Under the pieces are notes generated by a model. That model had not been told where the DNA came from and did not search any database. It saw only the letters and a program-made list of their open reading frames with translations. A stretch of DNA of 64,000 nucleotides. Origin: Pseudomonas azadiae. Lineage in GTDB: Bacteria > Pseudomonadota > Gammaproteobacteria > Pseudomonadales > Pseudomonadaceae. The position numbers and the translations under genes were made by a program. Positions 56,296 through 64,000 of this stretch are shown here, in pieces; position 1 is the stretch's first letter; every line of letters begins with the position of its first letter. The stretch covers positions 1,364,001 through 1,428,000 of the forward strand of contig NZ_JAHSTY010000002.1 of assembly GCF_019145355.1 (NCBI RefSeq), in the 5' to 3' direction.

Positions 56296-57462
56296 TTATA
56301 TATGAGCCAAGGCCTGCGCCAGATCGGCACGCAGATCTTCCACATCCTCAACCCCCACCGACAGCCGCACCAAACCATCCCCAATCCCCAACTGCGCCCG
56401 CGTGGCCGCCGGGATGCTTGCGTGGGTCATGATCGCCGGGTGTTCGATCAGGCTTTCCACGCCGCCGAGGCTTTCGGCCAGGGCGAAGAGCTTGACGTTT
56501 TCCAGGAAGCGCCTCGCGCCGGCCAGATCGCTGTTCAGGTCGATGGAAATCATCCCGCCAAACCCGTGCATTTGCCTGAGTGCCAGTTCGTGCTGCGGGT
56601 GTGTTGCCAACCCTGGGTAGTAAACCCGCGCCACTTGCGGTTGCTGTTCCAGCCAGGTGGCCAGTTGCAGGGCGTTGCTGCAATGGCGCTCCATGCGCAG
56701 CGCCAGGGTTTTCACGCCGCGCAGGGTCAGGAAGGCATCGAAAGGGCCGGCGATGGCGCCGACCGAGTTCTGCAGGAAACCCAGGCGTTCCGCCAGTTCG
56801 GGGTTGTCGCCGACGATGGCGATGCCGCCGATCACATCGGAGTGGCCGTTGAGGTATTTGGTGGTGGAGTGCACCACCACGTCAAAGCCCAGCTCCAACG
56901 GGCGCTGGACCCAGGGGCTGGCGAAGGTGTTGTCGGCGACGCAGAGGATGCCGCGGTCGCGGCAGATGCGCGCGATGGCGCTGAGGTCGGAGAGGCTCAA
57001 CAGCGGGTTGCTTGGCGTCTCGACCCAGACCATGCGGGTGTCGTCCTGCACGCTGGCTTCAAACGCCGACAGATCACTCAGGTCGACATAGCTGAAGCGG
57101 TGCCCGGCGCTGCGTTGGCGCACCTTGTCGAACAGGCGGAAGGTGCCGCCATACAGGTCATTGCCGGACACCACGTGGGCACCGGCATCGAGTAATTCCA
57201 GCACCGTCGAAATCGCCGCCAGCCCGGAGGCAAACGCGAACGCCTGGCTGCCGCCTTCCAGATCCGCCACGCAGCGCTCCAGGGCAAAGCGCGTGGGGTT
57301 GTGGGAACGCCCGTAGTCGAACCCCTTGTGCACACCGGGGCTGTCTTGCAGGTAGGTGGAGTTGGCGTAGATCGGCGGCATCAGCGCGCCCGTGGTCGGG
57401 TCGGGAGATTGACCGGCGTGGATCACACGGGTAGCAAATGCGCTTTTATCGGGCTGGCTCAT
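56296..57462 (-). CDS. Cystathionine gamma-lyase/gamma-synthase family PLP enzyme
   Basis: A 388-residue Cys/Met-metabolism PLP enzyme. The N-terminus is FATRVIHAGQSPDPTTGALM. The active-site regions are YGRSHNPTRFALERC, the PLP phosphate loop FASGLAAIS, and the Schiff-base lysine in VHSTTKYLNGHSDVIGG. It follows cystathionine beta-synthase with a four-base overlap, so it most likely works as the gamma-lyase of reverse transsulfuration (cystathionine to cysteine). Sequence alone cannot exclude gamma-synthase activity. Confidence 0.9.
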   Translation of the reverse strand: MSQPDKSAFATRVIHAGQSPDPTTGALMPPIYANSTYLQDSPGVHKGFDYGRSHNPTRFALERCVADLEGGSQAFAFASGLAAISTVLELLDAGAHVVSGNDLYGGTFRLFDKVRQRSAGHRFSYVDLSDLSAFEASVQDDTRMVWVETPSNPLLSLSDLSAIARICRDRGILCVADNTFASPWVQRPLELGFDVVVHSTTKYLNGHSDVIGGIAIVGDNPELAERLGFLQNSVGAIAGPFDAFLTLRGVKTLALRMERHCSNALQLATWLEQQPQVARVYYPGLATHPQHELALRQMHGFGGMISIDLNSDLAGARRFLENVKLFALAESLGGVESLIEHPAIMTHASIPAATRAQLGIGDGLVRLSVGVEDVEDLRADLAQALAHI

Positions 57463-58835
57463 GCAAGGGACCTCCGTAGATGGTTGAGCAGGTCGACGCG
57501 GGTGATCAGGCCGTGGAAGCCCGAGGCGTCGGCGATAATGGCGACCAGGCCGCGATCCAACTCCGCCTGCAGCTCGCCCAGGCTGGCGCTGGGGGGCAGG
57601 GTGTGCAGGGTGTCGGTCATGGCGCTGGCGACGATCATGGAAAAATGCGCGGCGTCTTGATGCAGGCCCAGCAGGATGTCGGATTCATCGATCACACCGA
57701 CCAATCGCTTGCCGTCCACCAGCACCGGCAGCTGTGAGACGTCCGCCAGGCGCATGCGCTGGAACGCGGTGAGCAGCGTGTCGTCGGGGCTCACGCTGAT
57801 CACGCGGCCGTCTTCGAAGCGCCGCGCGATCAGGTCGCGCAGGTCGCCGTAGTGCTTGTAGCGCAGCAGGCCCGCGTCGTTCATCCATTGGTCGTTGTAC
57901 ACCTTGGACAGGTAGCGCGTGCCGGTATCGCAGACAAAGGTGACCACGCGTTTGGGCTCGGTCTGTTCGCGGCAATAGCGCAGGGCGGCGGCCAGCAGGG
58001 TGCCGGTGGAGGAACCGCCCAGAATGCCCTCGGCCTTGAGCAACTGGCGGGCGTGATCGAAGCTTTCCTCATCGCTGATGGAATAGGCGTGGCGCACGCT
58101 GGACAAGTCGGCAATCGACGGGACGAAATCCTCGCCGATGCCTTCCACCGCCCATGAACCGGGCGTTTCCAAGCGGCCGCTGCGGCTGTATTCAGCCATC
58201 ACCGAGCCGACGGGATCGGCGAGCACCATGGCCAGTTCGGGCTGCACGCGTTTGAAAAAACGGCTCAGGCCTGTGAGCGTGCCGGCCGAGCCGACGCCCA
58301 CCACGATCGCGTCCAGGTCATGCTGGGTTTGTGCCCAGATTTCCGGCGCGGTGCCGGTCTCATGGGCCAGCGGGTTGGCCGGGTTGTTGAACTGGTCGGC
58401 GAAAAACGAACCGGGCGTATCCTTGGCCAGTCGCGTGGCGACATCCTGGTAATACTCGGGATGGCCCTTGCCCACGTCCGAGCGGGTGATATGCACCTCG
58501 GCGCCCATGGCCTTGAGGTGCAACACCTTCTCCGTGGACATTTTATCGGGTACCACCAGGACGACGCGGTAGCCCTTGGCCCGGCCGACCAGCGCCAGGC
58601 CCAGGCCGGTGTTGCCGGCGGTGGCTTCGATAATCGTGCCGCCGGGGCGCAGGCGGCCGTCGCGTTCGGCGGCGTCGATCATGGCCAGGCCGATGCGGTC
58701 CTTGATGGAGCCACCGGGGTTTTGCGATTCCAGCTTGAGAAACAGCGTGCACGGGCCGGTATCGAACCGGCTGACCCGAACCAGCGGTGTGTTGCCGATC
58801 AGTTCGAGGACGGCGGGGCGGGGTAGGCTGGGCAT
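57459..58835 (-). CDS. Cystathionine beta-synthase with C-terminal CBS domains
   Basis: A 458-residue fold-type II PLP enzyme that condenses homocysteine and serine to cystathionine. The N-terminus PAVLELIGNTPLVRVS and the lysine in ESQNPGGSIKDRIGLAMI bind PLP. ATAGNTGLGLALVGRAKGY and GVGSAGTLTGLSRFFK contact the cofactor. Two CBS domains occupy about 340-458 (VSPDDTLLTAFQRMRLADVS, LLVGVIDESD-like), a likely regulatory module. There is no haem-binding N-terminus as in the mammalian enzyme. The ATG at 58835 is followed by a coupled gamma-lyase gene. Confidence 0.93.
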   Translation of the reverse strand: MPSLPRPAVLELIGNTPLVRVSRFDTGPCTLFLKLESQNPGGSIKDRIGLAMIDAAERDGRLRPGGTIIEATAGNTGLGLALVGRAKGYRVVLVVPDKMSTEKVLHLKAMGAEVHITRSDVGKGHPEYYQDVATRLAKDTPGSFFADQFNNPANPLAHETGTAPEIWAQTQHDLDAIVVGVGSAGTLTGLSRFFKRVQPELAMVLADPVGSVMAEYSRSGRLETPGSWAVEGIGEDFVPSIADLSSVRHAYSISDEESFDHARQLLKAEGILGGSSTGTLLAAALRYCREQTEPKRVVTFVCDTGTRYLSKVYNDQWMNDAGLLRYKHYGDLRDLIARRFEDGRVISVSPDDTLLTAFQRMRLADVSQLPVLVDGKRLVGVIDESDILLGLHQDAAHFSMIVASAMTDTLHTLPPSASLGELQAELDRGLVAIIADASGFHGLITRVDLLNHLRRSLA

Positions 58836-59112
58836 GTCGTCACCTGAATACGGATGGGATGGACAGCAAAAAGATAACAGCGTGGGTTCGACGATAGGCC
58901 GGGATCGGGCCGGTCGCAACCGGACAGTCCTTTGGTTGTCTGGATTTGGCGCATCAGGCCGCCAAGCGCGGTGTCGCGAAGGTTACATTCAGTAATAAAC
59001 TATTCACTGACCAAACCCAGGGTTCATTGCTCCGCGCTGCCGGGGGCGACGGACGGTCCTACAGGCAGCCAGATCAGTGGCGACACAGGAGAACCAATAA
59101 GGAGTTTTCCCC
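58836..59112. other. Intergenic region between the transsulfuration operon and the chemoreceptor gene
   Basis: These 277 bases separate divergent genes and are assumed to hold both promoters. No gene, hairpin or clear operator is seen. Confidence 0.35.
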
Positions 59113-60741
59113 ATGTTACTGCGTAAACTTGACCTGGCGCCCCGATCCGCTTTCTGCTTTGGCTTCTTCTGCGTGCTGATCATCGCGCTGGGCGGTATCG
59201 CACTCATGCAGGCTTCCAGTCTGAACGCTTCCGAAAAGTTCGTGGAGACCAACGTCGTGCCCAGCATGTCGCTGTTGGGTCAGATCGACAGGGAGTTCGT
59301 CAGCATCAGGGGCAGCAACGCACGCTTGCGTAACCCGATCGAACCGGCGGATCGTAAGGTGCAGTCGCTTGAGGAGGTAAGGAAATCGAGGGCCCATCTG
59401 CAGGAACTGCTGTCCCAACTGCAGGCCCTGATCGTGACGCCCATGGGCAAGCAGAACTTCGCCGAGCTGACCCAAACCTATGGCAGTTTTCAGCAGGTAC
59501 AGGATCAGTACCTGGCGCTTATCACCGCCGGCAATCTGGAGGCGGCGGTCAAATTTTCCAGTGAGACGATGAAACAGTCGGCCGATGCCGTAGAGAGCGG
59601 CATCAAGACGATGATCGAACTCAATAACAACAAGGCCAAAAAAGCAGGCGAAGACGCCACACACACCTACAACCAGGCAAAGCTCACGGTCGGTGGATTT
59701 ATCCTGGTCAGCACGTTGATGGCCATCGTGCTGGCGCTGATGTACACCCGCAGCATTACCCATCCCTTGGGCCGGTCGCTGGCGATCGCCGAGCGCATCG
59801 CTGAAAACGACCTCAGCGAAGCCATCGACGTGCAGGGGCATGACGAAGTCGCCAGGCTCATGCAGGCCTTGAAAGCCATGCAACAGGGCCTGCGCAACAC
59901 CCTGACGCTGATCTCCGATTCGTCCAACCAACTGGCTTCGACCTCCGAGCAGATGCACGCGGTCACCGAGGACGCGAACAAAGGCATACAGCGCCAGAAT
60001 AACGAAGTCGAAATGGCAGCCACCGCCGTTACCGAGATGAGCGCAGCGGTCGAAGAAGTCGCCAGGAATGCCTCGGCGGCCTCCGAAGCCGCCAATCGCT
60101 CCAACAGCGCGGCACTGGCAGGGCGCGCACGGGTGGACGAGACCGTGGCCGCGATCAGCCTGATGGTCGCCAATGTGGAAAACGCTTCCCAGGAAGTGCA
60201 GGGGCTGGCGGTCATGGCCACCGACATCAGCAAAGTGCTGGACGTGATCCGCGCCATCGCTGAACAGACCAACCTGCTCGCGCTGAACGCCGCCATCGAA
60301 GCCGCCCGCGCAGGCGAGGCGGGCCGAGGGTTCGCCGTGGTGGCCGATGAGGTACGGGCCCTGGCGCATCGTACCCAGCAGTCGACCAGCGAAATCGAGC
60401 AAATGATCAGCTCGATTCAAAAAGGCACGGGCGCCGCCGTTTCGGCCATGACCAGCACCAACGCCCAAGCCCAGAAAACCCTGGACACCGCCCAGGGCGC
60501 CGGCACCGCGCTGGTGGACATCACCGAATCCATCGACAACATCACCGAGCGCAACGTGCTGATCGCGACCGCGTCGGAAGAGCAGGCTCAGGTCGCCAGG
60601 GAGGTCGACCGCAATCTGGTGAGCATCCGCGATCTGTCCAACCAGACCTCCGAAGGCGCGAGCCAGACTGCGATCGCCACGTCTGAACTGACCAACCTGG
60701 CCGTCGAGCTGAATCGGATGGTCAAGCAGTTCCGCATGTAA
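59113..60741 (+). CDS. Methyl-accepting chemotaxis protein with a four-helix-bundle sensor
   Basis: A 542-residue chemoreceptor. A first membrane helix (about 14-35, [17 protein letters not shown]) precedes a periplasmic four-helix bundle (4HB_MCP, about 40-190, [20 protein letters not shown] at its start). The second helix is near 195-215. A HAMP domain ([20 protein letters not shown]) and the signalling domain with tip [20 protein letters not shown] follow. The ligand is unknown. An AAGGAG site precedes the ATG. Third chemoreceptor in this window, each with a different sensor type. Confidence 0.94.
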   Translation: MLLRKLDLAPRSAFCFGFFCVLIIALGGIALMQASSLNASEKFVETNVVPSMSLLGQIDREFVSIRGSNARLRNPIEPADRKVQSLEEVRKSRAHLQELLSQLQALIVTPMGKQNFAELTQTYGSFQQVQDQYLALITAGNLEAAVKFSSETMKQSADAVESGIKTMIELNNNKAKKAGEDATHTYNQAKLTVGGFILVSTLMAIVLALMYTRSITHPLGRSLAIAERIAENDLSEAIDVQGHDEVARLMQALKAMQQGLRNTLTLISDSSNQLASTSEQMHAVTEDANKGIQRQNNEVEMAATAVTEMSAAVEEVARNASAASEAANRSNSAALAGRARVDETVAAISLMVANVENASQEVQGLAVMATDISKVLDVIRAIAEQTNLLALNAAIEAARAGEAGRGFAVVADEVRALAHRTQQSTSEIEQMISSIQKGTGAAVSAMTSTNAQAQKTLDTAQGAGTALVDITESIDNITERNVLIATASEEQAQVAREVDRNLVSIRDLSNQTSEGASQTAIATSELTNLAVELNRMVKQFRM

Positions 60742-60786
60742 GCCTGACCCGGGCTTTACCCTGAGGGATGCGCGGCGGCGCAGCCC

Positions 60787-61407
60787 TCATGCACGGCGCG
60801 CCGTCAACAACACCGTCGCCGCCGCCGACAACAACCCCGCGCAGCAGCGATTGAACAGCCGCTTGCCACGGGGCTCGGCAAACCAGCGGCGCATATGCAG
60901 GCCCATGTAGGCGTACGCGCTGATGGCGACCCATTCCAACAGCAGGAACAACGCGCCCAACAGGGCGAATTGCGCGGCAATCGGCTCGCCAGGTACCACG
61001 AATTGCGGCAGGAAGGCGGTGAAGATCAGGATCGCCTTCGGGTTGCCCGCCGCCACCAGAAACTCCTGACGCGCCAACGCCCACACGCCCACCGTGGCGT
61101 CAGGCGATTGCTCTTGCGCTTCCGGATTGGCCCGCCACAGCTGGTACGCCAAGTAGAACAAATACGCCGCGCCCAAAATCTTGATCCCGAAGAACAACAA
61201 CTCCGAGGTTTGCAACACCACCGCCAAGCCCGCCGAGGCGAGGGCGATCATGCCGGCGAAGGCCAGCAGGCGGCCGATACCGGCCAGGCATGAGGTGCGG
61301 TAACCGTAGCGGGTGGCGTTGCTGACGGACAACAGATTGTTCGGCCCGGGCGCCATGTTCAGGGCGAAGCAGGCGGGGAGGAAGAGGGCGAGGGTGGCGA
61401 GGTCCAT
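60787..61407 (-). CDS. LysE/RhtB family amino-acid exporter
   Basis: A 206-residue inner-membrane exporter with about six hydrophobic segments. The family N-terminus is LALFLPACFALNMAPGPNNL, with YGYRTSCLAGIGRLLAFAGM and, further on, AAGNPKAILIFTAFLPQFV. It exports amino acids or homoserine-lactone-like compounds; the substrate is unknown. The ATG at 61407 has a GGAG site five bases upstream. It converges on the chemoreceptor gene. Confidence 0.9.
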   Translation of the reverse strand: MDLATLALFLPACFALNMAPGPNNLLSVSNATRYGYRTSCLAGIGRLLAFAGMIALASAGLAVVLQTSELLFFGIKILGAAYLFYLAYQLWRANPEAQEQSPDATVGVWALARQEFLVAAGNPKAILIFTAFLPQFVVPGEPIAAQFALLGALFLLLEWVAISAYAYMGLHMRRWFAEPRGKRLFNRCCAGLLSAAATVLLTARRA

Positions 61408-61514
61408 GGCGGCTCCGGGTTCGCGTGGGCGGGAGATGCGAGGATAAGGGCAATGGAGGCGGTTGGACAACGTGCGCGTTGGGTCTGCAATGACGCCAAC
61501 GCGCGCTGATGTGC

Positions 61515-61814
61515 TTAGCTCTCGCTTGGCGGCGCTTCTTGGGTCGTTGAAACTTCGGCACGTAAACGTTGACCGATAATGTCCATCAGGTCACAGCCGT
61601 CACGCAATGGGATTGCCAACAATTGCGCGAAGTCGGAAAGCACGACGGTGTCAGCTTCCAATTCGCTTCGAAAGGCAATATTTTCCAATACCTGAGTCAC
61701 GGTGCGTATGCGGTAATCCGCCATCGCTTGCAGGACATCGAGTGGGGCTTCTGAGTCAATCAGCAGAGAGGCGGGAATCAGGTCGATTCCAGTGAGGGGG
61801 ACGTATCTTTCCAT
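61515..61814 (-). CDS. Small Pseudomonas protein (DUF3077/DUF6124-like), function unknown
   Basis: A 99-residue soluble acidic protein with no signal peptide. It starts MERYVPLTGIDLIPASLL and contains a helical stretch, VLQAMADYRIRTVTQVLEN, then ADTVVLSDFAQLLAIPLRDG. It resembles the short DUF3077/DUF6124-type proteins common in Pseudomonas, but the family call is tentative. The ATG at 61814 has GGAG eight bases upstream. A structured RNA candidate lies 58 bases before it on the same strand, suggesting RNA-level control. Confidence 0.6.
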   Translation of the reverse strand: MERYVPLTGIDLIPASLLIDSEAPLDVLQAMADYRIRTVTQVLENIAFRSELEADTVVLSDFAQLLAIPLRDGCDLMDIIGQRLRAEVSTTQEAPPSES

Positions 61815-61871
61815 TTTGAAACTCCGATAAGTGCAGTGGTTAACCGCCACTCAGTCGTCGCCAAACGATGG

Positions 61872-61948
61872 GGTGGCAGCTGTACGCAGGTTGGCGAACC
61901 GGTATCGGAGAACCCGGCAGACCCGAAGGTCTCCCGCGCACAGCCACC
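61872..61948 (-). ncRNA. Structured RNA, C4-antisense-like leader
   Basis: On the minus strand GGTGGCTGTGC pairs with GTACAGCTGCCACC as an outer stem. Inside are a UUCG-capped hairpin (AGACC-TTCG-GGTCT) and a GGTT/AACC-type arm, forming a branched structure. C4 antisense RNAs have a similar branched layout, and I recall them in Pseudomonas upstream of small genes. The match is made by eye. It precedes the 99-residue protein gene. Confidence 0.5.
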
Positions 61949-62375
61949 ATCAAGGCAGCTTTGCAGGCGTGCAACAGCATCCACAAAAAAGCGCAGTGCT
62001 TTTGCATCCGATAGACAGGTCGCCAAACCTGATCGCCATATGGGCGACGGGGCGGACTATAAGCGGCATTGGGTTTGGGGGGCAACTGGAAGGTTGTAAG
62101 CGATATGGATAGGAGGGGCGGTGCGACGATTCGACTTGCTCGTTAAGGCGGTGTGTCAGCGGCTAAATCTGTCATTGACCCGCTTTCGCGAGCAAGCCCG
62201 CTCCCACAATTTTGACTGAGTTCGACACGCAATACCGGTCGGCCTTACGGCCGCCGGGAGAGCAAGCCGTCTCTCCACAGATCGCTAAAAAGTTGTGTAA
62301 ATACCCCTGCTGCGATGACACCAACGCGAGCGGACCGCAGAATCGAAGCAGTTTTCAGATTCCGACGCTTTCTGC
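61949..62375. other. Intergenic region with REP half and tail-like motif
   Basis: No gene is seen. It holds a single class I REP arm (62181-62209), a GGCCTTACGGCC palindrome (62240-62251) and a degenerate copy of the tail motif, AAAGTTGTGTAAATACCCCTG (62288-62308 approximately). A short frame at 61778-62026 overlaps the structured RNA and is not called. Confidence 0.5.
62181..62209. repeat. Unpaired class I REP arm
   Basis: CGAGCAAGCCCGCTCCCACA is the right half of a class I pair. No left half is present within 200 bases, so it is a solitary or broken REP. Confidence 0.8.
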
Positions 62376-63122
62376 TCACCAGAACAACATCCTCAATGCC
62401 AAAGCGATCACGATTGTATTGAAAACTGACTCCATCCATTGGTCGCCCTTCTTTAGCGCGAACTTCGCGCCGGCATCCGCACCCAATAGCGTGCCAATAA
62501 CCAGGCAAGCTCCGTACGGCCAGTTAATGATGCCATTTACGCCGAAGATTATAAGTGAGCCCGCCGAGAGGATGAGCCCGCCGACTTTGCGGGTACCCAC
62601 CGATTCGCTGATGGTTTTTCTGAAGAAGATAATGAATAGATACGTCGAAAGTTTGGCTTGTCCACCGAATAACCCGCCGATCATTCCTACCGGAATGAAG
62701 AGGATATAGCCAAACAGACGCCTGATCGCTGAGGAAGGTGTTTCGCTGGCAGAAGGTTTTCTTATCAGGGACAGTGCGACGAGCAGCAATGTCAGCGCGC
62801 CAATGACTTTGTGCAGCAGTGCTGGATCTATTTGAAGGAGCAGGCTCGCTCCTCCCAGAGCGCCGGCCAGCCCCAATGCCGCAGCCGGAACGGCCAACGC
62901 ATAATCGACCTTTCCTTGAGTATGAAAGTGTCGCAGTCCGGCAACCATGGTCCCTACCGAAGCCAGGCGCGCGGTAGCGATCGACGACTGGGCCGGAATT
63001 CCCAGCCAGATCATCACCGGGACGGTTAAAAAAACACTCCCTCCCGTGTTGGTCCCAACGAACCCCGTTATTATTCCGAGGAGAACCAGACCGACGCCTG
63101 TCAACCACTCATGACCCATCAT
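62376..63122 (-). CDS. TauE/SafE family permease (TSUP)
   Basis: A 248-residue inner-membrane protein with about eight hydrophobic segments. The TauE/SafE features are GIITGFVGTNTGGSVFLTVP at the N-terminus, LGLAGALGGASLLLQI near the middle, and IGGLFGGQAKLSTYLFI in the second half. Family members move sulfite, sulfonates or other small organic anions; the substrate here is unknown. The start is ATG at 63122 with a second ATG adjacent and no strong ribosome-binding site. Base composition is somewhat lower in GC than most of the window. Confidence 0.86.
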   Translation of the reverse strand: MMGHEWLTGVGLVLLGIITGFVGTNTGGSVFLTVPVMIWLGIPAQSSIATARLASVGTMVAGLRHFHTQGKVDYALAVPAAALGLAGALGGASLLLQIDPALLHKVIGALTLLLVALSLIRKPSASETPSSAIRRLFGYILFIPVGMIGGLFGGQAKLSTYLFIIFFRKTISESVGTRKVGGLILSAGSLIIFGVNGIINWPYGACLVIGTLLGADAGAKFALKKGDQWMESVFNTIVIALALRMLFW

Positions 63123-63194
63123 GTTGAGGTGCTCGCATTGCTGTATCGGGAATCGGCGGTCACATGAAGCTTTGCGGGTTGTCCCGATTTCGAG

Positions 63195-63737
63195 CTACTG
63201 CGCCGTTTGCGACGCTGCACGAATCACATCCGCCGCCATCTGCTCCGCACTGCTCATCCCGTCAACGCGTATGATCGGGACCGTCTGGCGTGATAGCCAC
63301 GCCTCGTGCCGCGCTCGGTTGCGTTCTGGAAAGTTCGGGTCGTCATACTGCGAAGCCCATTCCCGAAAGGCCACATGTATTTCATGCATGTCACCACCCG
63401 GTGCGATCCGGTCTCCAAACTGCGCGTTTTCACGTGCAGCGAGCCGTTCAAGGCGAACAGTGGTCGGGGTCACAACGAATACAATCAGATCCGCATCGCC
63501 AATCAACGCATCTCCCCAACCCATGCAGGAACCGCTCAGCACCCAATCGCCGCTACCGAGTGCTTGCTGCATCAATGACACACGATCACGGGGTGGACGT
63601 TTGGTTGTAAACGGTGGGTCCGTTGGTATCCAGTAGAAGTGATCGACATCGACCTGGCGTATATCAAGCTGCGTTGCGAGGTTTCGACCCAGGGTGGTCA
63701 CGCCTGCGCATGAGGCGCCGGTGATGTAGAGCCGCAT
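63195..63737 (-). CDS. P-loop NTPase/adenylate-kinase-like protein with altered Walker A
   Basis: A 180-residue cytoplasmic protein with the overall layout of a small nucleoside kinase: MRLYITGASCAGVTTLGRNL at the N-terminus, VDVDHFYWIPTDPPF, VLSGSCMGWGDALI and a C-terminal helix. The phosphate-loop lysine is replaced (GASCAGVTT), so ordinary Walker A catalysis is doubtful. Homologues in Pseudomonas with T or V in that place are, as I recall, annotated as AAA family ATPases. The ATG at 63737 follows a strong GGAGG. Function unknown. Confidence 0.8.
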   Translation of the reverse strand: MRLYITGASCAGVTTLGRNLATQLDIRQVDVDHFYWIPTDPPFTTKRPPRDRVSLMQQALGSGDWVLSGSCMGWGDALIGDADLIVFVVTPTTVRLERLAARENAQFGDRIAPGGDMHEIHVAFREWASQYDDPNFPERNRARHEAWLSRQTVPIIRVDGMSSAEQMAADVIRAASQTAQ

Positions 63738-63797
63738 TTTTCCTCCATTTGTCATTCTGGCTATCAATTTGCCGCTGAGTGTCGTGATGCCAGACAC

Positions 63798-64000
63798 CTA
63801 GCCACCCATGCTCAAAACACCCTCTTGATTGCGACGCACGTCCACTAGCTCATCTTCCATCTCGCCAGCAAAGAAGCCACAGGTATACGAGGCGGTACCG
63901 TCGGGCTCAATCCAGATATCAAACACTTTTGAAGGGGCGGCACTTTCAACCGCTCTGGCAGCCATGACTTCTACTGCACTCAAATCTGCGATCAAGGCAG
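63798..64000 (-). CDS. Partial hypothetical protein, 5' end beyond the window
   Basis: The frame stays open from its stop at 63798 to the window edge. The visible C-terminal part reads VEVMAARAVESAAPSKVFDI, then a strand WIEPDGTASYTCGFFAG. The true start is probably outside; a TTG near 63995 is possible. No family is recognised. The stop lies 60 bases before the start of the P-loop protein gene on the same strand. Confidence 0.55.
   Translation of the reverse strand, partial: ALIADLSAVEVMAARAVESAAPSKVFDIWIEPDGTASYTCGFFAGEMEDELVDVRRNQEGVLSMGG

Noticed and set aside
61778..62026. Possible 82-residue protein on the minus strand
   Set aside because: It overlaps the structured RNA candidate and the start of the next gene; coding signals are weak.

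Overview
The window looks like chromosomal DNA of a fluorescent Pseudomonas (P. fluorescens group). The grounds are high-GC codon use, many gene families typical of the genus (180-kDa NAD-glutamate dehydrogenase, OsmC-YcaO fusion, Ku-LigD, LpxO, orphan FecI/FecR, Aer) and dense intergenic REP pairs of the GTGGGAGC / GTAGTGAGCGGGC types. This is family-level recognition; no database search was run. I see no rRNA, tRNA, CRISPR array, transposase or prophage.

Layout. 1-6.1 kb: gdhB, a bidirectional terminator and a Sel1-like protein. 6.2-9.3 kb: two tandem GntR regulators and a DctA-type transporter with FadR-type operator motifs upstream. 9.3-16.2 kb: Tag glycosylase, pirin, an MscS channel with a cyclic-nucleotide domain, an orphan FecI/FecR pair behind a Fur-box-like site, a molbindin and a PatB-type C-S lyase. 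16.2-28.0 kb: a nicotinic acid catabolic cluster. nicC-D-E-F-T are on the minus strand, nicX-R and nicA-B on the plus strand, and nicS on the minus strand. It converts nicotinate to 6-hydroxynicotinate (NicAB), 2,5-dihydroxypyridine (NicC), N-formylmaleamate (NicX), maleamate (NicD), maleate (NicF) and fumarate (NicE). The porin gene nicP is not in the cluster. Palindromes in both divergent promoter regions look like NicR and NicS operators.

28.1-43.1 kb: gamma-glutamyltransferase, a nicotinamide-riboside salvage pair (PnuC plus NadR-like kinase), a Cache chemoreceptor, UppP with a DUF1294 protein, an MmcQ/YjbR protein with a LysR regulator, azoreductase, a secreted alpha/beta hydrolase, two MFS transporters, YbiT and a methyltransferase. 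43.2-49.5 kb: a small TIGR03067-like protein, a Wzz-type chain-length protein, LpxO with a PhoP-box-like repeat upstream, and ku-ligD in which LigD lacks the phosphoesterase domain. 49.6-61.4 kb: small secreted protein, PQQ-type sugar dehydrogenase, Aer, HAD phosphatase, OsmC-YcaO, a reverse-transsulfuration pair (CBS plus cystathionine gamma-lyase/synthase), a 4HB chemoreceptor and a LysE exporter. 61.5-64 kb: a small Pseudomonas-type protein behind a C4-like structured RNA, a TauE/SafE permease, a P-loop protein without the usual Walker A lysine, and a gene cut by the window edge.

The most unusual signal lies between genes. There are thirteen REP loci of three sequence classes, two of them nested. 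Two REP pairs (about 30.0 and 45.3 kb) sit inside units that end in a GTGTAGATACCCATG-type terminal motif and are flanked by 10-bp direct repeats. They look like small non-autonomous mobile elements carrying a REP pair. The same tail motif recurs at 51.3 and 62.3 kb.
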